Shown here: positions 36,001-45,025 of the stretch, piece after piece
Layout: each line of letters opens with the position of its first letter
Position numbering within the stretch: position 1 is the stretch's first letter
Notes under the pieces: model-generated
Told to the model about the DNA's origin: nothing
Databases searched by the model: none
What the model saw: only the letters and a program-made list of their open reading frames with translations
Translations under genes and position numbers: made by a program
Assembly (NCBI GenBank): GCA_028571685.1
Contig: CM053143.1
Span: forward strand, 1,617,501-1,681,500
Length of the DNA: 64,000 nucleotides
DNA from: Heterohyrax brucei
Lineage: Eukaryota; Chordata; Mammalia; Hyracoidea; Procaviidae
Reading direction: 5' to 3'

Positions 36001-36837
36001 GTTCTCATTGGAATCCATGAATTTCTTTAATTCATCCTTCATTTCCTCTATAACCCATGCTTTTTTGAGCAAGATGTTGTTCAGTTTCCAAGAATTCCAC
36101 TTTCTATCTATGTTTTTACTGCTATTGATTTCAACTTTCATGGCTTTATGATCTGAGAAGATGCTTTGCAGTAATTCAATGGTATGAATTTTGTTGAGCA
36201 TTGCATTATGGCCTATCACGTGGTCAATTCTGGAGAATGTTCCATGTGCCCTGGAGAAGAAGGTGTAGTTGTCTGCTGATGGGTGGAAAGTTCTGTATAT
36301 ATCAATGAGGTTTAGTTGGTTAATTGTGTCAATGAGGTCTTCTGTATCTTTACTGAGCTTTTTTCTAGATGATCTGTCTAGTGATGAGAATGGAGTGTTA
36401 AAGTCTCCCACTATTATTGTGGAGTCATCTAACTCTCTTTGGAGCGTAGTCAGTGTTTCTTCGACATATTTAGGTGCTCTGACATTAGTTGCATAAATAT
36501 TTAATATAGTTAAGTCTTGCTTGTGTACTGAACCTTTCAGCAATAAATAGTGTCCATCTTTGTCCACGATGGTGGATTTGACATTAAAATTGATTTTGTC
36601 TGAGATTAGAATTGCCATCCCGGCTCTTCTTTGTTCATTATTGGCTTGATATGTATTCTTCCATCCTTTAATTTTCACTTTGTTCTTGTCTTTAGGTCTC
36701 AAGTGAGTTTCTTGTAGACAACATACGGACGGGTCGTGTCTTTTGATCCAAGATGACACTCGGTGTCTCTTTACTGGAGCATTCAGTCCATTCACATTCA
36801 ATGTAATTATTGATAGGTATGTGTTCACTGTTGCCAT
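33016..36837 (-). pseudogene. L1-B ORF2, full length (about 1273 codons) with stops
   Basis: ORF2 encodes the endonuclease and reverse transcriptase that drive target-primed insertion. Starting at MATVNTYLS, the endonuclease domain keeps N14, E43 (QETHL), D in GDFNT and the SDH triad block. The RT palm follows at 34492-35232 with [10 protein letters not shown] (34720-34745). The C-terminus has CX3CX7HX4C (CWRGC...HCWWGC, near 33410-33450). In-frame stops lie at about 35896-35898, 35245-35247, near 34489-34491 and near 33979-33981, and the segment 33689-33922 is read in another frame before the original frame returns at 33483. Length equals the family's usual ~1275 aa. Confidence 0.93.
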
Positions 36838-37255
36838 TGTGATATGTTTATTTTTATGTTGATGTTTTCTCTGTTGTTCTTATTAGTCTGTTCTGGGTCA
36901 TTCCTTATGTGAGTTGATTTTTCACCTTTTTCAGAGCTGGTTTGATAGTTGTTGAGACGTGTGTTAGATTTTTTCAAATGGTATGATACATCTTTGTTGT
37001 GCTTTACAGCTGCCCCTATAAACCCCCTTAATAAACTATTTATAAACCCAATTTTAATTACTACCAGTCTTGTCATCTTCCTCTCCATCTGGAAGGACTA
37101 TAACGACTGTAGTACATCCCTCTTTTATTATGATGACACCATAGTTTTCATGATGATCACTGGATTGCTTCTTTCCATATCAAAGCTGTGATTTACTTTG
37201 GAGCCTTCCCTAAATGAGTAGAGTATTGAGTAGTGTGTCGTTCTAAAATATAAAG

Positions 37256-38215
37256 TTAGTGGTTTCGTTCTTCTAAGCCAAAGCCAAGAACTTCTTTCCG
37301 TATTTCTTGTAGTTTGGGTTTGGTTTTTACAAAGTCTCTGAGCTTCTATTTGTCTAGGAATGTCTTAATTTCATTTTCGTATTTCAAAGACAGTTTTGCA
37401 GGATATACAATTCTTGGTTGGAAGTACTTCTCTTTCAAGACTTTGAATGTGTCGTGCCACTGTCTCCGTGCCAGCATGGTTTCTGCTGAGAAATCTGACG
37501 AAAGCCTACAGGGTTTCCCTCTGAATGTTAGCTTTGCCTTGAGTCTTGCTGCCTTTAAGTGTTGCTGCTTGAGTTTCATTTTGTTAAGCTTCATTATATT
37601 ATGTCTTGGAGTCTTTCTTTTGAGATTTATATTTGGTGGGGTAACATATGCATCTGAGATGTCTATATTCTCTTCCTTCATGATTTCTGGGAAGTTTTCT
37701 TTCAGCAGCTCACCAACAATACTCTCTGTGTTCTCAGATATCTCATCCTGTTCAGGGACTCCAATTAATTGCAGGTTGTTACTCTTAATAGAGTCCCACA
37801 TGCTTCTTAATGTTTCTTCATTTTTCTTGTTTCTTTTTTCCGATTTCTGCTCATAGACGCTGGCATCAGTAGCTCTGTCTTCCAAGTCAGAAATTCTTCT
37901 TTCCATTTGTTCCATTCTGTTTTCTTGGCTTTGCCTGGAAGTTTCTATGTCTTTGATTTTCTTCTTGATCTGTTGGATTTCAGAGTACTGGTGTTCCATC
38001 AGATTGAACAACTTGCTTAATTTTTCATTTTGTTCTGCTGCATTTTGTATAAGGTCCAGAAGGGCTCTGTATATAATCAATTTGTATTCACTTCGTGATG
38101 CTTTCATAAAAGTTTCTTCATCTGGAAAACTCCTTGGTTGCTTTGTTTGGGAGCCTTCTGAAGCCATGAGTGATTGCTTGTATGCCACAATTTTCTGTTG
38201 CTTTTTGGGTCCCAT
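37256..38215 (-). pseudogene. L1-B ORF1 (319 codons) with one premature stop
   Basis: ORF1 protein binds L1 RNA as a trimer. From MGPKKQQKIV the frame is open for 289 codons to a TAG at 37343-37345 (...EIKTFLDK*), where L1-C and L1-H have a glutamine codon (DKQKLRD). The sequence then continues in the same frame with KLRDFVKTKPK ... GLEERNH to TAA at 37256-37258. Visible parts are an N-terminal tail, a heptad-rich coiled coil (about residues 55-110, EIQQIKKKIKD...QMERRISDLEDR), an RRM-like domain (LIGVPEQDEIS...) and the C-terminal domain with MLARRQWHDTF. ORF2 starts about 420 bp downstream. Confidence 0.92.
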
Positions 38216-39215
38216 GTGAGTATATAGAGGCTGGAAGAGGTACTGTGAGGATGAATTGCAAATGTTTCTCTAGGCTGTCTTCCAATGTAAAGCAAGAGAT
38301 ATCTGACCAGTTCACAAGACAGTTAGGTTTTCAGGTGTAGAGGTCCCTCTTCTCATCTGACAAAGTAAGCGCCACTATATCCAACCCCAGATGATAACAA
38401 ACTAGTTCAAAATACAGTAATGCTACTGCCCTGTTGGCCTCTGCTGACAGGGCCTAGCCTTAGCCAACACTGCGTTGAGTACTGGTTTTGTGATAGAAAA
38501 GTGCTCTCCTGTGGGCAGGCTCTGGCTCCCAAGCTAAGAATTAGGGCCACCTGCAGCCACTGTATCCATAATGGCGTCCTACACACAGGCAGGAGACAGA
38601 GGGGTTAAAGGTGCCGAGAGGTAGTGATTCCTCTGCTTCTGTTCCAGGGACCCCAACGTTGGCAGCACTGTGCAAAATCACTACTTTTCTGACGGAGAAG
38701 CGCTGTCCCGTTTGCAGGTGCTGGCTCCCAGGCTAACAATCAGGTCCCGCTAAAATCTTGGTACCAACATGGCGTCCCGCACCCTGACCGTGGAGTTCCG
38801 CACAAGCCCCGCTGAGGCAGCTACAGAACGAAAGGCTCAAAGTGTCTAGATTAACAGAGTCCCGAGCCTGGCTCTCAGAACATGGGAATTTCGCCTGCCT
38901 ATCCCCCCAGCAGCGCGTCTGAGTCCAGCCACGAGGCAAGACCCAGCTCCGCCCGCCAGCCGAGACCGAGGAAAAAAAAGTCAAACTGGTGCGTTTACCT
39001 TCCGTCCGTGAGAGCCGGGGCTAGCCAGGAGCGGGAGTCAGCGAGAGGGAGGAGGTTTATCGCTGAGTGGTATGAAGTCCCAATTAACAGCCCTGTGCCA
39101 TGTCCTGAGGCTGATTAGGTGCTCAGAATGCTCTGTTTGATTGTCAATTCAGGTCTTGGTTTCCTGAGGGATAGAAGGAGACGGGGGCTTAGTCCGCCAT
39201 CTGGACTCAGCCCCC
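38216..39215 (-). promoter_or_regulatory. L1-B 5' UTR (internal promoter region)
   Basis: About 1 kb, GC- and CpG-richer than the rest, shared with L1-C (59505-60504). The minus-strand start reads TGAGTCCAGATGGCGGACTA (about 39188-39208) and contains the YY1-like core GATGGCGG seen at the start of other L1s. By family knowledge this region carries the Pol II promoter. The frames within it (38420-39118) are not credible genes. Confidence 0.7.
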
Positions 39216-39230
39216 CTCTGCTCTAATCTT
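39216..39230. repeat. Target-site duplication of L1-B (right copy)
   Basis: Exact match to 32006-32020 (CTCTGCTCTAATCTT). Confidence 0.95.
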
Positions 39231-39987
39231 TATGATCTGGTGTCTTCTGGTGCCTGAGGGGTTCCTCTGTTGTTCTATCTCTGCTTGTTCAAGCTGTGTG
39301 GTCCATTCTTTGATTTGGTTTCTTTCTTCCTTCCAGATGTGTGCATTTATGGAGATAAACTTACCTCTGAGCACTGCTTTGGCTATATGCCATAGGTGCT
39401 CTTAGAAAGTGTTTTCATTCTCATTGGAATCCATAAATGTCTTTATTTCATGCTTGATTTCTTCTATAACCCATGGTTTTCTGAGTAAACAGAGAAAACA
39501 TCAACACAAAAATAAACATATCACAATGGCAGTACTGAACACATACCTTTCAATAATTATATTGAATGTAAATCGACTGAATGCTCCAGTAAAGAGACAT
39601 TGAATGTGTTGATGTTTTCTCTGTTGTTCTTGTTAATCTGTTCCGCGACCTTGTTCTTTGTGAGTTGGTTTTTCACCTTTTTCATGGTTGGTTTTGTTGT
39701 TGAGACTCCTGTATTACATTTCTTGATATGGTATGTTGCTTTATGGCTGCCTCTATGATCCCGCTTGATACACTATATATAACCCCAATTTTGATTGCTG
39801 CCAGTCTTGTCAACTTCCTCTCCATCTGGAAGGACCATAATGACTGTAGTATGCCCCTCTTTTTAATATGATGACATCACAGTTTACATGATGTGATCAC
39901 TAGGTCGTTTCTCTCACTATTATAGCTTTGATTGTGTTTGGAGCCTTCCCTAGGATCCTGGATAATGTGTCCTTCTAAAAAACAAAG
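39231..39987 (-). pseudogene. L1-A ORF2 start region: deleted and partly inverted
   Basis: Minus-oriented ORF2 linker sequence runs from 39231 to about 39486. Then 39488-39604 is in plus orientation and contains the ORF2 start (MAVLNTYLSIIILNVNRLNA at 39523-39583). Minus-oriented inter-ORF sequence resumes at about 39605. The rest of the endonuclease region (roughly 0.85 kb in L1-B) is missing. This copy therefore lacks a usable endonuclease. Confidence 0.85.
39488..39625. repeat. 20-bp perfect inverted repeat at the L1-A inversion
   Basis: AACAGAGAAAACATCAACAC (39488-39507) is the exact reverse complement of 39606-39625. It arises because the inverted piece and the normally oriented sequence overlap by about 20 bp, and could form a hairpin with a loop of 98 bases. 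Confidence 0.9.
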
Positions 39988-40975
39988 TTAGCCGTTTTGT
40001 TCTACCAGGCCAAGAGTTTCTTTCAAGATTTCTTGTAGCTTTGGTTTGGTTTTTACAAAATCTCTGAGTTTATGTTTATCTGTGAATGTCTTCATTTCAT
40101 TTTCATATTTGAAAGATAGTTTTGCAGGATATATAATTCTTAGTCAGAAGTTATTCTCCTTCAGGGCTTTGAATGTGTCATGCCACTGTCTCTGTGCCAG
40201 CATTGTTTCTGAAGAGAAACCCAAGGAAAGCCTACAGAGTTTCCCTCTGAATGGTAGCTTTGGTGCCTTTAAGAGTTCTTGCTTATGTTTCATTGTGTTG
40301 AGCTTGATTATAATGTATAATATATATAATATAATATATAATGTATATATATAATATAATATATAATGTATATATAATATAATATATAATGTATATATAA
40401 TATAATATATCTTGGAGTCTTTCTATCGAGATCTACATTGAGTGCTGTTTGATATGTATCTTGGATATATATATTCTCTTCTTTTATAATTTCCAGGAAG
40501 TTTTCTGTCAGCAGCTCAGCCACAATACTGTCTGTATTCTCAGGTGTCTCACCCTGTTCAGGAACTCCAATTTAATCATAGATTGTTCTTCTTAATAGAG
40601 TCCCACATCCTTCTTAATGCTTCTTCATTTTTTCTTGTTTCTTTTTTTCTGATTTGTCCTATAGATGTTGGAGTCAGTGGCTCTGTCTTCCAAATCAGAA
40701 ATCCTCTCTTCCATTTGTTCCATTCTGTTTTCTTGTCTTTGAATTGAAGTTTCTATGTCTTTGATTTTGTTCCTGATCTGTTGGACTTTAGAGTACTGAT
40801 GTCCCATCAGATCGAACAGTTGCTTAGTGTTTTGTTTTGCTCTGCTGCATTTTGTATAAGGTCTAGTAGGGTTCTCTAAATAATCGTTTTGTATTCACCT
40901 TCTGAAAGTTCCAGAAAAGCTTCTTCATATGGGAAGTTCTGAGGTGGTTTCTTTTGGGGGCCTTCTGATGCCATT
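39988..40975 (-). pseudogene. L1-A ORF1 remnant with AT-rich tandem expansion
   Basis: Minus strand from about 40975 (MASEGPQKKP-like start) covers a coiled-coil part (40625-40807: QIRNKIKDIETSIQRQENRM), the RRM-like domain and a decayed C-terminal domain ending near 39988. Between about 40310 and 40411 the coding sequence is replaced by tandem ataatataatatataatgtatat units. Several stops and frameshifts are present. Confidence 0.8.
40310..40411. repeat. AT minisatellite, about 23-bp unit, within L1-A ORF1
   Basis: Four or so copies of ataatataatatataatgtatat. Other L1 copies have only a single tataatatgt at this point, so the array grew in this copy alone. Confidence 0.9.
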
Positions 40976-42023
40976 TCTGACTTCCGGGTTACCGTCCTCT
41001 CCAATGTCTGCTAGTTTTTGGGCATCATGTGGATCAATAGAGGCTGGGAGAAACGCTGTGAAGATGTACCACAGTTGTTTCTCTAGGCCGTCTTAAGATG
41101 AGAAGTAAGAAGTATTTGGCACCTTCCAAAGTTAGTCATGTTTTCAGTTGTATACGTCCCTCTTCCCAGCTGGCAAGGTAAGCACCTCTGTATTGAACAC
41201 CAGCTGTTATAAACTACCTCAGTATACAGAAAGGCTACTGGGCTGCTGGCCTATGCCGTTGGGCCCCTACTGTAGGTGATATGGTATAGAACTCTGCTTT
41301 TCTGTTAGAAAAGCAGTCTCTTCTCAGTAGGAACTGCCTCTCAGCCTAGGCATTAGGTCCACCTGAGGCTTCCATATGGATGACTCTGTCTCCCATCAAA
41401 CCAAGATGACGCCCCACAGAAGCTCACTAGCCAGCCAGGACCAGGCTCCTGGTGGATAGAGAAGACCAGAGTGCTGAAATTCCCAGAGTACACAGCCTTC
41501 GCTGCTGGGCCCCGACTCCAAGTGACACTGTGCAAAACACCGCGTCTCCCTAGACAATTGCTCTACGCTTGGCAGGAGCCACCTCTTAGCCTAGGACCCA
41601 AGTCCAACTGGGGCCTCTGCCTGGGCATCTCTATTTCCTGATAGGCCAGAGGAGCCCAGACATATAGAGTCCAAAGCCAGGCTCTCAGAACCTGGCAAGT
41701 ATGCTTACTGGTCCCACCAGCAGTGCGTCCAAGACCAGCACCTAGTCAAGTTCCAGTTCTGCTTGCTGGTCAAGACAGAGGAAAAAAAAATCAAAATGGT
41801 GATTTACCTATGGTCTGTGCCAGTGTGTGCTCACCGAGTGTGGGGTCAGTGAAAAAGACGAGGTTTTGCATTCAGTGGTATGAAGTCCAAGTTAACAGCC
41901 ATATGCCGCATCCCAGGGCTCATTAGGTGTCCAGAAGGCTCAGTTTAATTATCATTTCAGGTCTTGGTTTCCATAGGGATTTAGAGAGATGTGCTTTTAG
42001 TCTTCCATCTTAACTCTGCCCCC
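40976..42023 (-). other. L1-A 5' UTR
   Basis: Aligned with the L1-B 5' UTR by landmarks but more diverged. It ends at ccatcttaactctgccccc (TAAGATGG on the minus strand; YY1-like core kept). Frames 41353-41535 and 41723-41926 lie in it and are not genes. Confidence 0.75.
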
Positions 42024-42034
42024 TAAAAGTAGTC
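42024..42034. repeat. Target-site duplication of L1-A (right copy)
   Basis: TAAAAGTAGTC, exact match to 28224-28234. Confidence 0.85.
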
Positions 42035-42200
42035 TTCTAATTGTTTTCAGAACTAAATGACTTAGTGTGAAAACTCAGTTCAAATCTCTCTACCATGGGT
42101 GACCCTGCTGGTATTTGAATACTGGTGCTATAGCTTACAGCATTATAGCAATATACAAGCCCCCACAGTGTGACAAACTGACAGATGTCTGGGAGAGTAA
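42035..42200 (-). mobile_element. RTE 5' end piece, minus strand
   Basis: caaatctctctaccatgggtgaccctgctggtatttgaatactggtgctatagc, ...caagcccccacagtgtgacaaactgacagatg matches the 5' terminal region of RTE-type copies (also at 50.1 kb and 63.1 kb). It could be the 5' end of RTE-1 separated from it by the short repeat at 28056 and by L1-A. Confidence 0.65.
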
Positions 42201-42339
42201 ACAAATAGATGAGCAAAACGTATGTGTGAATACACACACAATGTGCTATGTAGGAGGGAGGAACTAACCAGAAAAAATGTGAGTTTAAAAGGCAAATGTT
42301 AATTAAGAGACAAGTACCATCTCTCAGCATATAAGGAAG

Positions 42340-43350
42340 ACTATCTCCGAGGACACACCATTTACACTGAGACCTGTAATCTGAGAATGGGTCAGCCTAA
42401 CAAAGGATGAGTTCTGAACACAGCGATTAGGGCTCACAAATATCTTGAAATAGGAAAATGGATGACACCTAGCAGTTGCTTTTAGGATGTCATGATTAGG
42501 ATATATATCAAGCGTTTGTCTGAAAGCATATTATAAGTGACCTTATGAGCCATGGGTTTTAAAAAAGTGCACTGAAGAATCATTTTAAAACAGAAGCTAA
42601 AGAGTCTCTTTATATTTCAAAATCACTGTGACCCTTGTGTGGACAAAGACTGAAGTGAAACATGTGTAAGCAGGGGGTCTACATAGGTTGTTTTTCACTG
42701 CTTTGAGGAAGAAAATGATGATATTGACTACGGTGAGGACAGTGAGTTACAGAGGTAATCATATTTAAGCAGCACTGTGAAGGTAGAATTGTTTGATAGG
42801 ACAGTTGATGTGGATGTTAGGAAAAAGGAAAAATCAAGAGTAATAATACTGTGTAGGCTTTTTTTGTTTCTCTTCTGGTTTGAGCTACCGGGTGAATGTT
42901 GTTTGCTGTGAAGTCTATTCCAACTCATAGTGATCCTACATGACACACAGCAGAACTGCCTCACATTGTTTCCTAGGCTTTACTCTTTATGGAAACAGAT
43001 CACTATGTCTTTTTTCCCCTGGAACTGCTGGTGTTATTGAACAACTGACTTTTCAGTTATCAGTGCAGCTCTCAAAGCTTACATCACTGAGGTTCCTTAC
43101 TGGGTGAATAATGATACTGTGTACAGTAAAACAGAAGATTACAGAAGACCAGGTTTAGGAAAATGGAGAGGAATCAACAGTTTAGTTTTGAACATGTTTA
43201 TTGTAAGACATCTTTTAGAAAAGCAGGTAGGTACATGGATTTAGCAGTATGGAGCTTAGAGCAGGGAGTACAGTCTAATAACTTCCACATTTATGTTTTT
43301 AGATGTTTGGAGAAATAAGGAAGATTTATAATTCATTAAAAGTACTCATC
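42340..43350 (+). repeat. Ancient unnamed repeat, long copy, split by an AfroSINE
   Basis: gagacctgtaatctgagaatggg, gacagtgagttacagaggta, gtagaattgtttgataggacagttgatgtggatg, then the SINE (42893-43098), then ggaatcaacagtttagttttgaacatg, agcaggtaggtacatggatttagcagtatggag. It resembles a widely spread mammalian repeat whose name I do not recall. A short copy lies at 28056-28234 and a fragment at 50330-50440. Confidence 0.55.
42893..43098 (-). mobile_element. AfroSINE, longer variant, minus strand
   Basis: tgaatgttgtttgctgtgaagtctattccaactcatagtgatcctac, agcagaactgcctcacattgtttcctaggctttactctttatgg (extra block), then cttttcagttatcagtgcagctctc...cactgaggttcc. Flanked by ctaccgggtgaat and cttactgggtgaat, an imperfect target duplication. 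Confidence 0.8.
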
Positions 43351-43439
43351 TGTCTGTTTCAACTTTCGTGATTTTAAATGTCCTACTATTTTTCCTACAA
43401 AGAAAGCTGTTTGCTTCTCAATGAATTATGTCACAGAAT

Positions 43440-43573
43440 TTACACTGCTATATGGAGCAGAGAGGAATAGTGTGCTCTCACCGGGCAGGGAGAGCAGTGG
43501 AAGCTGCATATAGGTGGGCATGTAAATTTATATGGGAATGTACATTTTCACTCAGTCCTAATAAAAAAAAAGG
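43440..43573 (+). mobile_element. Very short L1 3' end, plus strand
   Basis: ctatatggagcagagaggaatagtgtgctctc... through tatatgggaatgtacattttcactcagtcctaat and an A tail. Only about 130 bp of 3' UTR were copied. A flanking duplication is not evident. Confidence 0.85.
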
Positions 43574-44270
43574 TTTTACTTTAACTCCACAGATGAGAAT
43601 CACAGAGACCAGAAGATATGTTTTCAGTTTTCATCAAATGCTGTTCAGTATTTTTATGCAAGCTGGGAAACAGTGTATTTGTTCATATTATAAATGTCTA
43701 TCTACCCACATAGTAACCCAGACACAAGTTCCTACCACTAAAAAAACCCGACCTCACTACCGTGGAAACAAGGTAGTTGTATTCTTGTATCTCAATGGAA
43801 CATCCACTTTTTTCTCCTGAAAATATAACATTACCAGCAGTTTTTTATTCTTTATATTACATATTCAAAATGAGACACTAAACTGTTATAAAGCTTTGGC
43901 ATAGAATGTAAATGGGTCCATTTATAGGACATACGAAATCTATTCATGCTGGGTTAATGAAAACAATTTTCAGTCAGTCCAATTCCAGTTACTGTGTAAA
44001 ATAAAGGCAAAAATATTTTTTGATAGGTAAGGAGTTTTCAATTATTAAAGCCACAATGAACAATTTACATGAATTATAGAAAATTCTAATTAATCACCAG
44101 GGATCTCAATTTCCACCATTTAAAATCCCACCAAAGATTAGAAAAACCAAACAAGAAAAAGCTTTCAGCCATCCTTGAGAACAGGCCTGGGTTAGAAGAT
44201 GGAAGTTAATTACCAACCTTGTTATTATGAATTCATTTTGCTGTGTAGCTTACAGAACTTTCTCATTACT
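43574..44270. other. Unassigned interval
   Basis: No gene, RNA or recognised repeat. The frame continuing to 43820 starts in the L1 fragment and has no protein character. Confidence 0.5.
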
Positions 44271-44311
44271 TTAGATCAGGAATAAGCAAACTTTCATGTT
44301 TTTATTTTTCT

Positions 44312-44323
44312 GTAAAGGACCAG
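44312..44323. repeat. Target-site duplication of the AfroSINE (left copy; right copy at 44481-44492)
   Basis: GTAAAGGACCAG occurs exactly on both sides of the SINE and is a single continuous motif in the hAT consensus. Confidence 0.9.
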
Positions 44324-44480
44324 AAGGAACCCTTGTGGTGCAATAGTTGAACATTCAGCTGCAACAGTTGAACATTCAACTGCTAACTGAAAGGTCAGCT
44401 GTTTGAACCCACCAGGCTGTTCCACTACAGAAAAGATCCAACAGTCAGCTTCCATGTTTTACAAACTAACAGGTATATGG
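44324..44480 (+). mobile_element. AfroSINE with internal 20-bp duplication, plus strand
   Basis: aaggaacccttgtggtgcaatagttgaacattcagctgcaaca is followed by a second gttgaacattcaactgctaac, then gaaaggtcagctgtttgaaccc and ccaggctgttcc. The A box region is thus duplicated in tandem. The tail is decayed. Confidence 0.8.
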
Positions 44481-44561
44481 GTAAAGGACCAGATACGAAA
44501 GTTTTAAGCATTGCAGGCCTTATGGCCTCTTTCAACTAGGCAATTCCATTGTGGTGGTTTT

Positions 44562-44935
44562 AGTCTGGTGGATTTAAGTGAGGCAAGGTGCTTTGCAAAT
44601 GCTCCATTTTCCATGAAGTGCAATGCTCTGTGCCTGGTGGTACATAGGTGACCATAACAAACTTTTTCACCCTCTGGGATTTATGGGTAAGTTGCTGTAT
44701 CACTGACAATGCATAGGCAGGGGACTTCAAGAATGGTTTGAAATGGAAGAATGGGTATGTGCTGCAAATCACAGCTTCACTAGGCATTGCATGAAATGTC
44801 TGACTTTTTGGCAGGGAAAACAGAAATTTTGAATGTTTTATTTGTTACATGTATGTACCGGTAGACCCCAGTGAGGACTCTGGCATGTGGGTAGTGATAT
44901 TTCATATGTACTGCTAAACACTTCAGGTAGAACTA
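44562..44935. other. Unassigned interval
   Basis: No gene, RNA or recognised repeat that I can support. Confidence 0.45.
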
Positions 44936-45025
44936 TGAAAGAAACCAAAAAAACCAAACGTGGTGCCACTGAGTTGATTCCAACTCATAATGACCCTATA
45001 GGACACAGTAGACCTGCCCTACAGA

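Larger units (their letters stand above)
32021..39215 (-). mobile_element. L1-B: nearly full-length young L1, minus strand, nested in L1-A
   Basis: About 7.2 kb from a T-rich 3' end (32021-32035) through a 3' UTR (to 33015), ORF2 (33016-36837), ORF1 (37256-38215) and 5' UTR (38216-39215) ending with a GATGGCGGAC motif. Both ends are present with a 15-bp target duplication. The ORFs can be followed along their whole length, with a handful of stops. It is the best-kept autonomous element of the window, but not active as it stands. Confidence 0.95.
28235..42023 (-). mobile_element. L1-A: long minus-strand L1 interrupted by L1-B
   Basis: Read on the minus strand it runs 5' UTR (40976-42023), ORF1 (39988-40975), inter-ORF and a rearranged ORF2 start (about 39231-39987), the L1-B insertion with its target duplication (32021-39230), rest of ORF2 (29214-32020) and 3' UTR with T-rich end (28235-29213). 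Without L1-B it is about 6.6 kb. Both ends and an 11-bp target duplication are present. ORFs are broken, and most of the element is clearly more diverged than L1-B and L1-C, except for the tract 30661-31439 (see findings). Confidence 0.9.
44271..44560 (+). mobile_element. MER1-like hAT-Charlie fragment split by an AfroSINE
   Basis: gatcaggaataagcaaactttcatg...ttctgtaaaggaccag, then after the SINE gtaaaggaccagatacgaaagttttaagcattgcaggccttatggcctctttcaactaggcaattccattgtgg. This matches the well-known non-autonomous hAT sequence (gtcagcaaactttttctgtaaagggccagatagtaaatattttaggctttg). Confidence 0.6.

Noticed and set aside
32021-39215. L1-B as an intact, active element
   Set aside because: ORF2 has four in-frame stops and a frameshifted stretch, and ORF1 has a TAG at codon 290.
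40310-40411. CRISPR-like array
   Set aside because: Units are contiguous AT repeats without spacers, in a mammalian L1.
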